Of a DNA stretch of 64,000 bases, positions 28,841-37,707 are shown piece after piece (within the stretch, counting starts at the first letter, position 1; every line of letters starts with the position of its first letter). This DNA is from Hyphomicrobiales bacterium (GTDB lineage Bacteria > Pseudomonadota > Alphaproteobacteria > Rhizobiales > Methyloligellaceae). Under the pieces are notes generated by a model. That model ran no database searches. It saw only the letters and a list, made by a program, of their open reading frames with translations, and was not told the DNA's origin. The stretch spans positions 30,451-94,450 of the forward strand of contig JAJFHQ010000013.1 in NCBI GenBank assembly GCA_021775525.1. The letters are read 5' to 3'. Made by a program: the position numbers and the translations under genes.

Positions 28841-30117
28841 TGAACGCGATCGGCAGCTTGTGTTTGTGGCAAGATGGATTTGCGGCGCTGTCCAAAGAGT
28901 TTGCGCCGGACACTTTGGGCCAGATGCCATAATCTAGGGCGCGTCTTGACGAACCTCTTTACAGCTTCCTGAGCTGCAAGCGGCACTGTTAACAGATAAC
29001 CTCGCTCGTCAAATGCGATAATATTCTCAAACAGGTGTGTATCGACATCACACCATTCTTCCTTGTGGCGGGCATCGCCAGCACCCATGTCGAAAAAGTT
29101 CAATCCCCTCCGGCAGGCATCCTCGATTTGATATTGAAACAGCAAGGAGCCGGGAGAAAACTTTCTGATCGGCCCCTGGTCTATCGAGGTCAGCATAGTC
29201 GTGAACTTGTCCTTGAAAAAGGTACCGCTCGATATCGCTGCAACTTGATCCCCTGATCTGAGATATCCAAATTCCAAGGTTCCCTGTTCTCCTGAGGGCA
29301 GGGCAGCGAGTTCGTGATAAAATTCGCGGTGACGTGAATTCGCAAATGCATCGCTGATACCTTGCTCGGAGAATTGTTGCGATTTTTGTTTGAAAAACTC
29401 GTCGAGCAATTTACGCCGCTCATCCGTTGTCGATGCCCAGCCCATTTCAATCGGCGCCTGCTCTTTCAGTCGCCTCTCTTTTCGACCCAGCGTATTGCGT
29501 GATTTACCGCTGAACCTGTTGCGGTACAGCGTATCGAAGTCAGTTTCCAGAAGCACGGCATGCCCCTGATTGGCACTCGGCCGCAGCGGCAAATGGGCCA
29601 TGGGGTTTGCCACACCATCCCACTCATAAGGCTGCTTGTCGAAATAGGCCGCATTCACACCACCGATCAGGCACGCCACTTCGCTAAGCAATGCCCTTAC
29701 GTCTTGAGGTGATGTTTCGCGTGCAAAATTGAGCGTATGGAGGCCCATATTGTAGTTGGCGTGCTCCCAGCCTATCCAGTGCAGGCAGCGTACCCCGCGT
29801 CGTTTTGAGACCTCGAAAGGCCAGATGAACTCAATTTTCCCCGATTGGGAACGCCCGCAAACGATGGCAAGTTCTGCGCCTGACGGTTTTGAAACGAGGC
29901 GATACCAGGCTTCTGCATGTTCATAGGACTGCGCTTGAACGCCCACGGCGCTTGTTTGAAATGCCTGCCAATCCTTTTGGATCGGTTCAAAATCACGAAA
30001 AATTGACAGACGCACCAGGCCCGCTGACGTTTCCAGCGATCCGGCACATGGCGCTACATCCCGTGTTCGGTCCGGTTTGTGACCCACACGCGGCAAACTG
30101 ATGACTGTCATGCCCAC
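28837..30117 (-). CDS. GNAT/FemAB-like acyltransferase of the polysaccharide locus
   Basis: A 426-residue protein of the BioF2/CelD acetyltransferase group (a double GNAT, FemAB-like fold). Marks are FRDFEPIQKDWQAFQ near the N-terminus, RFSGKSRNTLGRKERRLKE in the middle, and GDQVAAISSGTFFKDKFTTML followed by SPGSLLFQYQIEDACRRGLNFFDMGAGD. Proteins of this type modify exopolysaccharides; HfsK of the Caulobacter holdfast pathway is an example. Gene position beside chain-length and deacetylase genes supports a similar role. The acyl donor and target are not known. Confidence 0.85.
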   Translation of the reverse strand: MGMTVISLPRVGHKPDRTRDVAPCAGSLETSAGLVRLSIFRDFEPIQKDWQAFQTSAVGVQAQSYEHAEAWYRLVSKPSGAELAIVCGRSQSGKIEFIWPFEVSKRRGVRCLHWIGWEHANYNMGLHTLNFARETSPQDVRALLSEVACLIGGVNAAYFDKQPYEWDGVANPMAHLPLRPSANQGHAVLLETDFDTLYRNRFSGKSRNTLGRKERRLKEQAPIEMGWASTTDERRKLLDEFFKQKSQQFSEQGISDAFANSRHREFYHELAALPSGEQGTLEFGYLRSGDQVAAISSGTFFKDKFTTMLTSIDQGPIRKFSPGSLLFQYQIEDACRRGLNFFDMGAGDARHKEEWCDVDTHLFENIIAFDERGYLLTVPLAAQEAVKRFVKTRPRLWHLAQSVRRKLFGQRRKSILPQTQAADRVH

Positions 30118-30271
30118 TCCTACGCAATACGAACGACAGGCTTCCTGCCAAAAAAAAGGAACTGATCAAGGCTTTCTCAAGGAAAGCCTGAAATAGTTGG
30201 CAGGAACGCAATAAAGCTAGTGGCAACTCGTTAACTTGCGGTTGCTCTTTGCGAAGAGGCGAGTGGATTTT

Positions 30272-31327
30272 ATGACAGGGTTACCGGTCGATATTCTGAA
30301 ACCGGGCATGAAGGTGCTCTACTATTCTGGCCTCCACCGGCTGCTTGCTCCATTCGCCGAGGGCATTGGCCTGATCTTCATGCTGCACCAGGTTTCGCCC
30401 CGCAAACATGGCGGCTTTTCCCCCAATCGCGGTCTGATGGTGACACCTGATTATCTCGATGCGGTTCTGCATGACGTAAAAGCAGCCGGTTTGGATATTA
30501 TTTCCCTTGATGAGGCCCATGCACGCATCACCAGTGGAGATACGTCAAAACGCTTTGCCTGCTTCACGCTTGATGATGGCTATCGTGATAACCTTGAATA
30601 TTCATACCCAGTATTCCTGAAACACGACGCCCCCTTCACAATTTACGTGCCTTCGGAATTTCCGGGCGGGAAGGGAGAGCTGTGGTGGTTTGTGCTGGAG
30701 GAAGCGATTGCCTCAAGTTCCGAAATTACCCTGCCCACAGAGACCGGGCCAGTCCGGCTGCCTGCCGAAACGGATGAAGAGAAAACATCAGCGTTCGAGC
30801 GCGTCTATCATCACTTGCGTGACCAGAATGTAGATGACCAGCGCGAAGCCATATCCCGGTTCTCAGATGTACATGGTTTGGACATGGAGGCGCAGTGTCG
30901 GGATCTGATTATGACCTGGGATGAAATCCGAAAGCTGGCTTCTGATCCGCTCGTGACAATTGGCGCTCATACGGTCACACACCCGGCACTTGCGAAACTG
31001 CCAGAAGCGCGTGCTGTCGAGGAAATGAAGTGCGGCGCGGACAGGATCAAAAAAGAACTTGGATTCTGGCCAGGACATTTCAGTTACCCCTACGGGAACC
31101 CTGACAGTGCTGGCCCGCGCGAATTCCGCATTGCCTCTGAACTTGGTTTTAAAACTGCGGTGACAACGCGCAAGGGCGTTGTATTTCCTGAACATGCAGA
31201 TCACCTGACAGCCCTGCCACGGGTCTCGCTCAACGGCGAATATCAGTCCTCCGTCTTTACCCGGCTCTATATGACCGGCGCTCCCTTTGCGCTTTGGAAC
31301 CGGTTCCGCCGCGTCGATGCTGCCTGA
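30272..31327 (+). CDS. polysaccharide deacetylase family protein
   Basis: About 351 residues, NodB-homology fold. The metal and catalytic motifs are CFTLDDGYRDN (Asp-Asp) near residue 100 and TIGAHTVTHPAL (H-x3-H-type) near residue 230, with FSYPYGN after it. It would remove N-acetyl groups from the polymer, as HfsH does in the holdfast, making it cationic and adhesive; that role is inferred. ATG 30272 is preferred with GAGG upstream; the frame extends to a TTG at 30236. No signal peptide is clear. Confidence 0.88.
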   Translation: MTGLPVDILKPGMKVLYYSGLHRLLAPFAEGIGLIFMLHQVSPRKHGGFSPNRGLMVTPDYLDAVLHDVKAAGLDIISLDEAHARITSGDTSKRFACFTLDDGYRDNLEYSYPVFLKHDAPFTIYVPSEFPGGKGELWWFVLEEAIASSSEITLPTETGPVRLPAETDEEKTSAFERVYHHLRDQNVDDQREAISRFSDVHGLDMEAQCRDLIMTWDEIRKLASDPLVTIGAHTVTHPALAKLPEARAVEEMKCGADRIKKELGFWPGHFSYPYGNPDSAGPREFRIASELGFKTAVTTRKGVVFPEHADHLTALPRVSLNGEYQSSVFTRLYMTGAPFALWNRFRRVDAA

Positions 31328-31342
31328 AGGTCTTCCCCGGGA

Positions 31343-31552
31343 TCAGGTTTGATCTGGTCGCTGCATCCAGCGGATCAACAAGCCTGCGGGAACAACCCAG
31401 GCCAATCCGGCAGCAAAAAAATAGAGCACCTGCAAAAAATTGGATCCACCGACAACCTGTGACGCACCAAACGCCATCGCCAGGATAGAATAGACCACCA
31501 AGTAAACCAGTAGCGTGATAGCACCTATAAATTTTCGTGTCCGCATGGTCAT
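31343..31552 (-). CDS. DUF2842 small membrane protein
   Basis: A 69-residue protein with two hydrophobic helices: KFIGAITLLVYLVVYSILAMA and LQVLYFFAAGLAWVVPAGLLI, with RTRKF at the N-terminus and RWM near the end. This matches the alphaproteobacterial DUF2842 family of unknown function. The start ATG 31552 has AGGT upstream; a longer frame to 31675 looks artificial. It is divergent from ctaA and convergent with the deacetylase gene, 15 bases away. Confidence 0.8.
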   Translation of the reverse strand: MTMRTRKFIGAITLLVYLVVYSILAMAFGASQVVGGSNFLQVLYFFAAGLAWVVPAGLLIRWMQRPDQT

Positions 31553-31659
31553 GCTGTAATACCTATCAGGACTGCGATATGCGGCAACATGCATAATTGT
31601 CCCGGGACCGGAGACAAGGCAATTGCTCACAACCCGTTTCACCACATGAAGGAATGGCG

Positions 31660-32721
31660 ATGATGACCGGCTCAAAAAACAACGCAGGTAAAGATGACGC
31701 CGCAGTGCGTTCCTGGTTGTTTTTTCTGTGCGCGCTCATCTTCGCCATGATCATCGTCGGAGGCGCCACGCGGCTTACGGATTCAGGCCTCTCGATCACC
31801 GAGTGGAAGCCGATACTGGGCATCATACCTCCGCTGGGTGAGGGGATGTGGCAGGAGGCATTCACGAAATACCGCCAAATTCCTGAATATGAACTCGTCA
31901 ACAAGGGCATGAGCCTGGCTGATTTCAAAACCATCTACTGGTGGGAGTGGGGGCACCGGTTCCTGGGCCGGATGATCGGTTTTGCCTTTTTACTTCCCTT
32001 CCTGTTTTTCTGGTTCACGGGGAAAATCAGCAAGCAACTCTGGCCCAAACTGATCGTGATGTTCGTGCTTGGCGGCCTGCAAGGCGCGCTTGGCTGGTAC
32101 ATGGTCATGAGCGGCCTAGTTGAACGAGTAGATGTTAGCCAGTACCGGCTTGCGGCGCATTTGTGCGCTGCCGTTCTCATCTTTGCTTATATCTTCTGGG
32201 TCGCGCTCCGGCTGAGACGGGGAGTTGCCCCGGCAACAGAAAAATCAACGGGTTTAAAAGCTTCAGCAATGTATCTGGTTATCGTTTTGTTTCTCCAGAT
32301 AGCTCTTGGAGCCTTCGTCGCGGGACTGGATGCGGGGCAGGGCTACAACACATGGCCGCTTATGGATGGCGCACTAATCCCGCAAGGTCTTGGCGCCATG
32401 TCGCCCTGGTATCTCAACCTGTTTGAAAATGCACTCACGGTTCAGTTTGATCACCGGATATTGGCCTATGTCATTCTGGTCTGGGCCATTGTCCACGCTG
32501 TACTTTCCTCAAAAACTGCAGGTAGGGGTCCGATCACGCTGGGAGCCTATTTTCTCTTGGCAAGCATAGTGGCTCAGCTTGTGATAGGTATCGCCACGTT
32601 GCTGGCAAAAGTGCCGATTGCACTAGGTTTGGCTCATCAGGGGATGGCCATTCTGGTGTTCTCAATCGGTTTATGGCACCTCAACCAACTTGTGCCAGGG
32701 CCTGCTCCAGGTCAGCGATAA
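31660..32721 (+). CDS. ctaA: heme A synthase (CtaA/COX15)
   Basis: About 353 residues with eight membrane helices. It oxidises the methyl group of heme O to make heme A for cytochrome aa3 oxidase. Heme-ligand and catalytic segments are GGATRLTDSGLSITEWKP, YWWEWGHRFLGR, YRLAAHLCAAVLIF, FDHRILAYV and LAHQGMAILVF. This is the type 2 (COX15-like) alphaproteobacterial form. ATG 31660 has AAGGA six bases upstream; 31654 and 31663 are close alternatives. Its 3' end overlaps the convergent metY by 41 bases. Confidence 0.95.
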   Translation: MMTGSKNNAGKDDAAVRSWLFFLCALIFAMIIVGGATRLTDSGLSITEWKPILGIIPPLGEGMWQEAFTKYRQIPEYELVNKGMSLADFKTIYWWEWGHRFLGRMIGFAFLLPFLFFWFTGKISKQLWPKLIVMFVLGGLQGALGWYMVMSGLVERVDVSQYRLAAHLCAAVLIFAYIFWVALRLRRGVAPATEKSTGLKASAMYLVIVLFLQIALGAFVAGLDAGQGYNTWPLMDGALIPQGLGAMSPWYLNLFENALTVQFDHRILAYVILVWAIVHAVLSSKTAGRGPITLGAYFLLASIVAQLVIGIATLLAKVPIALGLAHQGMAILVFSIGLWHLNQLVPGPAPGQR

Positions 32722-33970
32722 TATCGCTAGAATCTTCTATGCCAACGGAAAGCCTTACCACGTCATCTCCTGCACCCGCAGCTGCTCGTTCATTGGTCGT
32801 CAGTTGGCTGTGCGTGGTTGATGCCGGGTGGATAATCAGGCTTTTGGTATCGCCAATATTGGCCAAATGGCTGAACAATTTCACATTGCTCACCAGCCCG
32901 ACACCTGCGTCGTAGCCACCCCTGAGACCGAAAGTGAGAACGGCTCCAGCTCCTTTTGGCACATATTTTCCGGCCAGTTTGTGATAGGGACTGCTTTTCA
33001 GCCCGGCATAGCTGACCCACGCCACCTGATCGTGCTTCTCCAGCCATTCTGCAACCTTGAGAGCGTTGTCACAATGGCGTTGCATGCGCAGGGGCAGTGT
33101 CTCAATACCGTTCAGGATCAGGAACGAATTAAAGGGTGAGATGCACGGGCCCAGGTCGCGCAGGCTCAACACCCGGCAGGCGATTGCGAAAGAAAAATTA
33201 CCAAACGTCTCGGCAAGCTTGATCCCGTTGTAGCTGGCGCAGCTTTCTGAAAGGGTGGGATATTTACCACTCGCCATCCAGTCGAAGGTGCCGCAATCAA
33301 CAATCATTCCGCCGATAGAGTTGCCCTGACCGCCAAGAAACTTGGTCAATGAATAGACGATAATATCCGCACCATGTTCGATCGGCTGCCACAGATATGG
33401 CGTCGCAAGGGTGTTGTCGACGATCAGGGGGATGCCGGCCTTTTTGGCGATTTTTGAAATTGCCTCGATGTCGATAACAACGCCCCCGGGATTGGCCAGG
33501 GATTCCACAAAGATCGCCTTTACCTTGTCGTCTATCGCTGCTTCAAATTCTTCAGGCTTGCTGGAGTCGGCCCAGACGACCTCCCATCCGAATTTCTTGA
33601 AAGAGTGATTGAACTGATTGATAGATCCGCCATAGAGCTGGCGGCCGGCAATGAATTTATCTCCAGGCTCCAGCAGGGTATGAAAAACCAGATGCTGAGC
33701 GGCGTGACCCGATGCGACGGCGAGAGCAGCTGTTGCGCCATCAAGGGCGGCAACACGCTCTTCAAGCACAGCCTGTGTCGGGTTCATGATACGGGTATAG
33801 ATATTGCCGAAAGATTGCAGCGCGAACAAAGAGGCCGCATGGTCGGCATCATCAAACACGAAAGATGAGGTTTGATATATCGGTGTGGCGCGCGCGCCTG
33901 TCGCGGGATCAGGTTGTGCGCCGGCATGAACGGCAAGCGTATTGAAGGTCGGGGTTTTGTTTCCACTCAT
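32681..33970 (-). CDS. metY: O-acetylhomoserine sulfhydrylase (aminocarboxypropyltransferase)
   Basis: A 429-residue PLP enzyme of the Cys/Met metabolism family that makes homocysteine from O-acetylhomoserine and sulfide. Marks are the N-terminal FNTLAVHAGAQPDP, ATPIYQTSSFVFDD, YTRIMNPTQAVLEERVAALDGA, IVDNTLATPYLWQP and the PLP lysine in YSLTKFLGGQGNSIGG. Length and the IYTRIMNPT motif fit MetY better than MetB. No SAM-II riboswitch is evident in the 42-base gap upstream. A gene for a CoA-binding protein precedes it on the same strand. Confidence 0.93.
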   Translation of the reverse strand: MSGNKTPTFNTLAVHAGAQPDPATGARATPIYQTSSFVFDDADHAASLFALQSFGNIYTRIMNPTQAVLEERVAALDGATAALAVASGHAAQHLVFHTLLEPGDKFIAGRQLYGGSINQFNHSFKKFGWEVVWADSSKPEEFEAAIDDKVKAIFVESLANPGGVVIDIEAISKIAKKAGIPLIVDNTLATPYLWQPIEHGADIIVYSLTKFLGGQGNSIGGMIVDCGTFDWMASGKYPTLSESCASYNGIKLAETFGNFSFAIACRVLSLRDLGPCISPFNSFLILNGIETLPLRMQRHCDNALKVAEWLEKHDQVAWVSYAGLKSSPYHKLAGKYVPKGAGAVLTFGLRGGYDAGVGLVSNVKLFSHLANIGDTKSLIIHPASTTHSQLTTNERAAAGAGDDVVRLSVGIEDSSDIIADLEQALAQVG

Positions 33971-34012
33971 GGGATAATCCTCTCAACTGGTGGGGAGCAG
34001 GTCAGAATTAGC

Positions 34013-34534
34013 TCACCCGTCTTTGCTCAAAATTCGGTGCTGATACCCACGCGGACCAAGTTTAGGACGTGTACTGGAAATTGCACGAGAATTGACGCCA
34101 GCCCAACCAATTTCACCTGACAATCTTGCATATTCGATCTTAGGGCATCGGTTCATGACAACCTGCAGTCCGGCTTCTTCCGCAAGTTTAGCTGCTTCAT
34201 CATTGCGCACACCAAGTTGCATCCACACAACTTTGGCACCGATCTCGATAGCCTCTCTGGTGACCTCCATAGCCGCTTCCGAATTGCGGAAAATATCTAC
34301 AATGTCGATAAGTTCAGGAATGTCACGGAGTGCACCATAAACCTTTTGACCAAGTAGCTCCCTGCCAGCCAATCCGGGGTTTACCGGAACGACCCTGAAT
34401 TCCTTCTCCAGCAGGTATTTCAAAACAAAATAGCTAGGGCGCACCGTATTGGCGCTGGCGCCGACAATGGCAAAGCTGCGATTGGCGATCAGGATTTCAC
34501 GGATATAGTCATCTGTGTAGCTGTCGTGGTTCAT
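34013..34534 (-). CDS. CoA-binding (YccU-like) protein
   Basis: A 173-residue protein with a CoA-binding Rossmann fold: RSFAIVGASANTVRPSYFVLKYL, VVPVNPGLAGRELLGQKVYG, and VDIVDIFRNSEAAMEVTREAIEIGAKVVWMQLGV. The function of the family is not known. It lies 42 bases upstream of metY and 21 bases after the enoyl-CoA hydratase gene on the same strand, so the three are probably an operon, an arrangement seen elsewhere in alphaproteobacteria. Confidence 0.88.
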   Translation of the reverse strand: MNHDSYTDDYIREILIANRSFAIVGASANTVRPSYFVLKYLLEKEFRVVPVNPGLAGRELLGQKVYGALRDIPELIDIVDIFRNSEAAMEVTREAIEIGAKVVWMQLGVRNDEAAKLAEEAGLQVVMNRCPKIEYARLSGEIGWAGVNSRAISSTRPKLGPRGYQHRILSKDG

Positions 34535-34555
34535 GAAGGAGCTATATTCCGGGGG

Positions 34556-35383
34556 CTAGGCGTCGCGCCACTGCGGGTCGCGTTTCTCGAGGAATGCGCC
34601 CAAGCCTTCGCGGGCATCTTCCAGCATCATATTTTCCACCATGGCGCGTGAAGCCCGGTCATAGGATGCTACGAGATCGGGATCAAACTGTTCGTAAAAT
34701 GCCTGCTTGCCGATTGCCGTTACAGGCAGGGATTTCGATGCGATTTTATTCGCCATGTCCATGACTTGGGTTCGCACTTGCTCTTTTGGTACAATGCGGT
34801 TGATTAGCCCGAATTGACGCGCATCATCCGACGAAATCATCTCTCCCAGCAGTAGCATTTCCATGGCCCGCTTGCGCCCCACATTTCGGGCGATGGCAAC
34901 AGCGGGCGTTGAGCAAAACAATCCGATGTGGACGCCGGGCGTGCAAAATTTTGCATCCTTACTGGCGACAGCCAGATCACATGTGGCCACCAGCTGGCAT
35001 CCAGCCGCTGTTGCCGTTCCCTCTACCGCTGCAATGACCGGTTTGGGACATGCCACGATTGATTTCATCACTGCCGCACATTGTGAAAATGTCGCCTCGA
35101 AATATGCCTTACCACCGTCTTTATCGCTGCGGTGGCTTTCTATCTGCCGGATATCGTGCCCTGAGCAAAATACGGGACCGTTTGCCGCGATGATGACAGC
35201 CCGAATTGAAGAGGAGAGTGAAATATCTTCCATCTGGGATAGAAGCGCTGCAAGCAATTCTTCTGACAGGGCATTGCGCGCATCTGGTCTGTTGAGCGTG
35301 AGGAGGGCTACAGACCCATGGTCCTGGCGTAATAGAATGCTTTCGTTAAGTCGCGTGTCTTGATCGTCACCAGTAAGCGTCAT
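34556..35383 (-). CDS. enoyl-CoA hydratase/isomerase family protein, ECHDC3-like
   Basis: A 275-residue crotonase-fold protein. The oxyanion-hole loops are seen in RPDARNALSEELL and FCSGHDI, and EGTATAAGCQLVATCDLAVASKDAKF in the middle. The segment TPGVHIGLFCSTPAVAIAR matches the ECHDC3 branch and does not have the glutamate used by classical hydratases at that point, so hydratase activity is doubtful. The real reaction is not known. It heads a probable three-gene operon with the CoA-binding protein and metY. Confidence 0.85.
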   Translation of the reverse strand: MTLTGDDQDTRLNESILLRQDHGSVALLTLNRPDARNALSEELLAALLSQMEDISLSSSIRAVIIAANGPVFCSGHDIRQIESHRSDKDGGKAYFEATFSQCAAVMKSIVACPKPVIAAVEGTATAAGCQLVATCDLAVASKDAKFCTPGVHIGLFCSTPAVAIARNVGRKRAMEMLLLGEMISSDDARQFGLINRIVPKEQVRTQVMDMANKIASKSLPVTAIGKQAFYEQFDPDLVASYDRASRAMVENMMLEDAREGLGAFLEKRDPQWRDA

Positions 35384-35471
35384 TGTGGGTCATTCCGTTG
35401 TTTTTTTAGTGCTTTTCCCCACACACCATACTTGAAGCTTCACCGAAGTGCACGGTCTCGAATGGAAGCAG

Positions 35472-35502
35472 TTGAAACGGAGCAAGTGATATAAGGTATT
35501 AT
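35472..35502 (+). promoter_or_regulatory. possible promoter upstream of rplM
   Basis: TTGAAA (35472-35477) and TATTAT (35497-35502) are 19 bases apart, in the 292-base gap between the divergent enoyl-CoA hydratase and rplM. The spacing is long, so the match is weak. No other clear structure is seen in the gap. Confidence 0.2.
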
Positions 35503-35675
35503 ATTACCGTATGGATAAATTGCTGTTATTTGGGGCTTTTTCACGAATGAACTGTTGACCGCACGATGGGTTAGGCATAAAAAGCGCCATTCAATTCCCC
35601 GAATTTCATTTACGGGATATCTCTTGCGGCCGCCACCGTTTACCGCGACGCAAGCACTGTACTAGGAACGAAGCA

Positions 35676-36140
35676 ATGAAAACCTATTCGGCAAAGGCTT
35701 CAGACGTCGAAAAGCAGTGGATATTGATCGATGCAAGCGATCTCGTCCTCGGGCGTCTCGCCTCCCTGATTGCCACGCGGTTGCGCGGCAAGCACAAGCC
35801 AATCTTTACCCCCCACACCGATTGCGGCGATCACGTGGTGGTGGTGAATGCGGACAAGGTCGCGCTTACCGGTAAGAAAAAGGCCGACAAGATATATTAC
35901 CGTCACACCGGTTATCCCGGTGGCATCAAAAGCACGAAAGCCGGACAGATGCTTGAGGGCAAATATCCTGAGCGGGTGCTTCTTAAAGCTGTTGAACGCA
36001 TGCTGCCGCGAGGCCCTTTGGGGCGCAAGCAATTCAGTAATTTGCGTGTTTACACCGGGGCGGAACATCCCCATGAGGCTCAGGACCCCAAGGCACTCGA
36101 TGTGGCCAAACTGAACTCCAAGAACCAGAGGAGCGCGTAA
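35676..36140 (+). CDS. rplM: 50S ribosomal protein L13
   Basis: A 154-residue ribosomal protein with [60 protein letters not shown] and [18 protein letters not shown], all at family positions. It helps start assembly of the large subunit. rpsI follows after 5 bases. Confidence 0.98.
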   Translation: MKTYSAKASDVEKQWILIDASDLVLGRLASLIATRLRGKHKPIFTPHTDCGDHVVVVNADKVALTGKKKADKIYYRHTGYPGGIKSTKAGQMLEGKYPERVLLKAVERMLPRGPLGRKQFSNLRVYTGAEHPHEAQDPKALDVAKLNSKNQRSA

Positions 36141-36145
36141 TCGCC

Positions 36146-36643
36146 ATGGCTGAAGAAGAGGTAAAAACCCTTGAGGACCTTGGCGAGTTGACCGGCCAGG
36201 TCGTCGAGGATGCGCCCACCGAGGCAGCACCAGTTTACGAGCAGAAACTTGATGCCCAGGGCAGGGCTTACGCCACGGGCAAGAGAAAAGACGCGGTCGC
36301 CCGCGTCTGGGTCAAGCCGGGTGCAGGTAAGATTGTCGTCAATGGTAAGGATTATGTGGAATATTTCGCACGTCCAGTGCTGCAGATGATTCTGAATCAG
36401 CCAATAAATGCGGCTGAACGCGCAGACCAGTTTGATATTAACTGCACGGTTCGCGGTGGCGGACTTTCAGGTCAGGCAGGTGCTGTGCGTCACGGCATAT
36501 CGAAAGCACTCACCCATTATGAGCCCGAGCTCAGGGGAGTGCTCAAGAAGGGCGGGTTCCTGACCCGCGATGCACGCGTGGTTGAACGTAAGAAGTACGG
36601 CAAGGCCAAGGCTCGCCGAAGCTTCCAGTTCTCCAAACGTTAG
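36146..36643 (+). CDS. rpsI: 30S ribosomal protein S9
   Basis: A 165-residue protein. The first 40 residues are an acidic extension usual in alphaproteobacteria; the conserved core runs from [14 protein letters not shown] through [19 protein letters not shown] to the basic tail [12 protein letters not shown] that reaches the P-site tRNA. It forms the usual rplM-rpsI operon, closed by a terminator. Confidence 0.98.
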   Translation: MAEEEVKTLEDLGELTGQVVEDAPTEAAPVYEQKLDAQGRAYATGKRKDAVARVWVKPGAGKIVVNGKDYVEYFARPVLQMILNQPINAAERADQFDINCTVRGGGLSGQAGAVRHGISKALTHYEPELRGVLKKGGFLTRDARVVERKKYGKAKARRSFQFSKR

Positions 36644-36671
36644 CCTTTCCGGAAACAGGTTCGAATGTATG

Positions 36672-36707
36672 ATCGGGCGTCTCCGGGTGAGGCGCCCGAT
36701 TTTTTTT
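36672..36707 (+). terminator. intrinsic terminator after rpsI
   Basis: ATCGGGCG (36672-36679) pairs with CGCCCGAT (36693-36700) and is followed by seven T. It lies 29 bases after the rpsI stop and 30 bases before argC. Confidence 0.9.
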
Positions 36708-36736
36708 GAGCAATCAGGAACTCAACAGGTTACGTA

Positions 36737-37687
36737 ATGACTTCAAAGGTTTTCATAGATGGCGAAGTAGGAACAACCGGTCTGCAGATCAAGGCCCGGC
36801 TGGAAGGCCGCAGCGATATAGAGTTGTTGCACCTGGCCGAGAGCGATCGCAAAAACCCGGTGGTGAAGCGTGAGATTTTAAATGACGCGGATCTGGCCAT
36901 CCTGTGCCTGCCGGATGACGCCGCGCGCGAAGCCATTACGCTAATCGACAATCCTGAAACGCGGGTGATCGACCCTTCGACAGCTCACCGGACGGCTGAA
37001 GGCTGGGTCTATGGCTTCCCTGAATATGACGCCGTTCAGCGTGATTTGATCGCAAAAGCAAAGCGGGTGAGCAATCCCGGCTGTTATGCCATTTCGTCGG
37101 TTGCCATCCTCCATCCGCTCATACAAAGCGGGATCATCGCGCCCGACTGGCCGGTAACAATCAATGCCGTGTCCGGATATTCTGGGGGCGGCAAAAGCAT
37201 GATCGCCGAATTTGAAGGCGGATCACCGGAAGACAATTCCGGCGTACCATTTTTTACCTACGGACATACACTTTCGCACAAGCATGTCCCCGAAATCACT
37301 CGCTGGAGCGGGCTCTCACATGCCCCTGTCTTTGTTCCAAGCGTGGGACGGTTTGCGCAAGGAATGATCGTACAAGTGCCATTACCGCTATGGTCAATGC
37401 CCGGCACAGTCACTGCGGCGATAATCCATGAGAAGCTAACGGCCCACTATGAAGGGCAGAACTGCGTCTCAGTGTCAAAGATGAATGCGGGCAGGGAGAT
37501 AGCCCGGCTTGAACCCGAAACACTCAATGGAACGAATGAACTTAGATTGTACGTCTTTGCGAATGAGGCCGATGATCAAGCCGTAGTCATGGGCCTACTG
37601 GACAATCTGGGCAAGGGAGCATCGGGCCAGTGCGTCCAGAACCTGAACATTATGCTTGGCTTGCCGGAGATGGCAGGGCTTTCCTAA
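36737..37687 (+). CDS. argC: N-acetyl-gamma-glutamyl-phosphate reductase, type 2
   Basis: A 316-residue NADPH enzyme of arginine synthesis, of the short type 2 form. It begins with KVFIDGEVGTTGLQI, and the catalytic cysteine is near residue 116 in SNPGCYAIS. VSGYSGGGKSMI and the GRFAQGMIVQVPL segment follow. The position after rplM-rpsI is a conserved order in alphaproteobacteria, though a terminator separates the transcripts. Confidence 0.95.
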   Translation: MTSKVFIDGEVGTTGLQIKARLEGRSDIELLHLAESDRKNPVVKREILNDADLAILCLPDDAAREAITLIDNPETRVIDPSTAHRTAEGWVYGFPEYDAVQRDLIAKAKRVSNPGCYAISSVAILHPLIQSGIIAPDWPVTINAVSGYSGGGKSMIAEFEGGSPEDNSGVPFFTYGHTLSHKHVPEITRWSGLSHAPVFVPSVGRFAQGMIVQVPLPLWSMPGTVTAAIIHEKLTAHYEGQNCVSVSKMNAGREIARLEPETLNGTNELRLYVFANEADDQAVVMGLLDNLGKGASGQCVQNLNIMLGLPEMAGLS

Positions 37688-37707
37688 GCCGCGACAGGTT
37701 CAATGAA

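Noticed and set aside
33971..34012. SAM-II riboswitch ahead of metY
   Set aside because: Such riboswitches occur before met genes in this class, but the gap is only 42 bases and shows no pseudoknot pattern.
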